Shown here: positions 21,854-22,895 of the stretch, piece by piece | How positions within the stretch are numbered: position 1 is the stretch's first letter | Layout of the letters: each line of letters opens with the position of its first letter | Virus record (IMG/VR): IMGVR_UViG_3300003635_000026 | Coordinates: 1-22,895 of that record | Source of the DNA: a virus | DNA: 22,895 nt | Reading direction: 5' to 3' (one strand) | Made by a program: the position numbers and the translations under genes | The notes under the pieces: model-generated | Told to the model about the DNA's origin: nothing | The model's input: the letters and a program-made list of their open reading frames with translations, nothing else | The model's database searches: none

Positions 21854-22895
21854 ATGACAGAAAAAGTTAATCCGTCTATCAACCGACCGGCAGAGGCATT
21901 CAAGACAGCAGGAGCAATTGCACTTGCAGGAGGTGCTGGCGATGGGTATATTAGCCCTGCCGACAGTACTTCAGAAATTGCAGTACAAGATGCAGGAATT
22001 ACTGACAGTAATCTCAACGCCTTCAGCGAATCGAGTGGCGCAGCATCGCTCGATGTGGATATTGATGGCGGTGAGGCATTTATCTTCGGGTCGTGGCTTG
22101 CTATCGATACAGTAACGACAGTCTCACTTTCAGCAAGTACGATCGGACAAACGGTGTACGTCGGATGGAACAAAGATGGTACTGATGATGTAATCATCGG
22201 CCTTCAATCTGCGTTCGATTCAGCGAGCGGGAATGCCGACCAGAAGATTCCATTGTACGAGTACGACACTGATGGAACTGGAGTTACGGCTGTCACTGAT
22301 GTTCGAAGTGTTGGACAGGAGAGTCCAACAGAACAGATTACGACTGAGCGAATTGCATCTTCATTCGAGGAGGCAAACGTTTCGCTTACTGGTGGACTGT
22401 TTGCATCTGGTGGAAGTCTTACTGGCTCGACTACCCCACCGTTGAACGATTCCTTCGATGTGAGTACTGAAGACGGCTCCCCGCAAGGCCTCACCTTCAA
22501 TGGAGATGGGAGTCAACTCTACATTATTGGGTTCGGCTCTGGTTCTGTCTACTCGTACACCCTCGGGACAAATTACGACATTAGCACAGCCTCGTTGAAT
22601 AATTCCTTCGATGTGAGTACTGAAGAAAGTTCCCCGTCAGGCCTCACCTTCAACGGAGATGGGAGTCAACTCTACATTATTGGGTTTGGCTCTAATTCTG
22701 TCTACTCGTACACTCTCGGGACAAATTACGACATTAGCACAGCCTCGGTGAATAATTCCTTCGATGTGAGTACTGAAGACAATATCCCGAACGGCTTCAC
22801 CTTCAATGGAGATGGGAGTCAACTCTACATTATTGGGAATGGCTCTGATTCTGTCTACTCGTACTCTCTCGGGACGAATTACGACATTAGCACAG
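21854..22895 (+). CDS. Tail fibre / adhesin with propeller-type repeats (3' end outside window)
   Basis: The frame starts at ATG 21854 and is open to the window end, giving 347 residues without a stop. Residues 1-180 hold a fibre base domain (SINRPAEAFKTAGAIALAGG, AFIFGSWLAIDTVTTVSLSA, TVYVGWNKDGTDDVIIGL, KIPLYEYDTDGTGVTAVTDV) like that seen in haloarchaeal viral fibres. A short Gly/Ser linker follows. From about 22449 a 51-residue unit repeats: SFDVSTED-x-x-P-x-GLTFNGDG, SQLYIIG-x-GS-x-SVYSYTLG, TNYDISTAS. This is a beta-propeller blade pattern, probably for receptor binding. Codons are AT-richer (att, aat, tac-tcg) than in the capsid and tail genes, suggesting separate origin. There is no clear Shine-Dalgarno. 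Confidence 0.75.
   Translation, partial: MTEKVNPSINRPAEAFKTAGAIALAGGAGDGYISPADSTSEIAVQDAGITDSNLNAFSESSGAASLDVDIDGGEAFIFGSWLAIDTVTTVSLSASTIGQTVYVGWNKDGTDDVIIGLQSAFDSASGNADQKIPLYEYDTDGTGVTAVTDVRSVGQESPTEQITTERIASSFEEANVSLTGGLFASGGSLTGSTTPPLNDSFDVSTEDGSPQGLTFNGDGSQLYIIGFGSGSVYSYTLGTNYDISTASLNNSFDVSTEESSPSGLTFNGDGSQLYIIGFGSNSVYSYTLGTNYDISTASVNNSFDVSTEDNIPNGFTFNGDGSQLYIIGNGSDSVYSYSLGTNYDIST
22451..22895 (+). repeat. Tandem 153-bp repeats in the fibre gene
   Basis: TCCTTCGATGTGAGTACTGA begins units at 22451, 22604 and 22757, exactly 153 bases (51 codons) apart; the array runs past the window end. Units one and two differ at about 11 of 153 positions, so the duplication is recent or maintained by recombination. 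Confidence 0.9.

Noticed and set aside
22451-22895. CRISPR-like array
   Set aside because: Units of 153 bp abut without spacers and keep the reading frame, so it is a coding tandem repeat.

Overview
The window is a head-to-tail structural module of a contractile-tailed (myovirus-type) archaeal virus or provirus, almost certainly infecting haloarchaea. The proteins are very acidic (Asp/Glu-rich), and ribosome binding sites match the haloarchaeal 16S 3' end (GGTGATC, GTGAT, GGGTGA). The two clear promoters are archaeal BRE/TATA boxes (CGAAA-NN-TTTAAGT), and many leaders are unstructured and CA-rich. Every supportable gene is on the + strand, and genes are close-packed or overlap by 8 bp. No integrase, lysis, replication, rRNA, tRNA or CRISPR feature is visible, so virus and provirus cannot be told apart.

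Layout. 1-747: 3' part of a Mu gpF/SPP1 gp7-like minor head protein. 740-2114: three small unrecognised genes. 2125-4123: prohead protease followed, in the +1 frame, by a protease-tail/scaffold reading frame with a probable internal scaffold start at 3470. 4152-5454: putative decoration protein and HK97-fold major capsid protein. 5540-7260: head-tail adaptor, tail-completion (HK97 gp10-like) and tail-terminator-type proteins. 7276-9101: contractile sheath and tail tube. 9204-10054: tail assembly chaperone in two frames that need a -1 ribosomal frameshift, the second frame carrying a pair of CXXCXGXG zinc motifs. 10077-14300: tape measure with three tandem 44-residue hydrophobic repeats. 14314-16000: small tail/baseplate connector and hub, the hub's C-terminus lying in the -1 frame. 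16003-21127: gpV-like spike, gp25-like wedge, gpJ-like wedge and a large gpI-like protein with added adhesion-type domains. 21200-22895: tail-fibre-type proteins, the last running out of the window inside a nearly identical 153-bp repeat array that encodes a beta-propeller-like domain.

The head genes build the prohead (protease, scaffold, capsid, decoration). The adaptor, gp10-like and terminator genes join it to a tail made of tube, sheath and tape measure. The hub, spike and wedge genes form the baseplate, and the last three genes display host-recognition domains.

Points of most interest are: (i) an archaeal-virus G/GT-type frameshift with a DnaJ-like zinc motif pair; (ii) two more frame discontinuities, protease to its tail (+1) and hub to its C-terminus (-1), which are either recoding events, natural frameshift mutations or sequence errors; (iii) a promoter at 16.72 kb with an inverted repeat over the predicted start site and a hairpin-T4 in the leader; (iv) Asp-rich, calcium-site-like repeats shared by two adjacent baseplate genes; and (v) the fibre repeats. 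Functional names are from family recognition by eye; no database search was possible.
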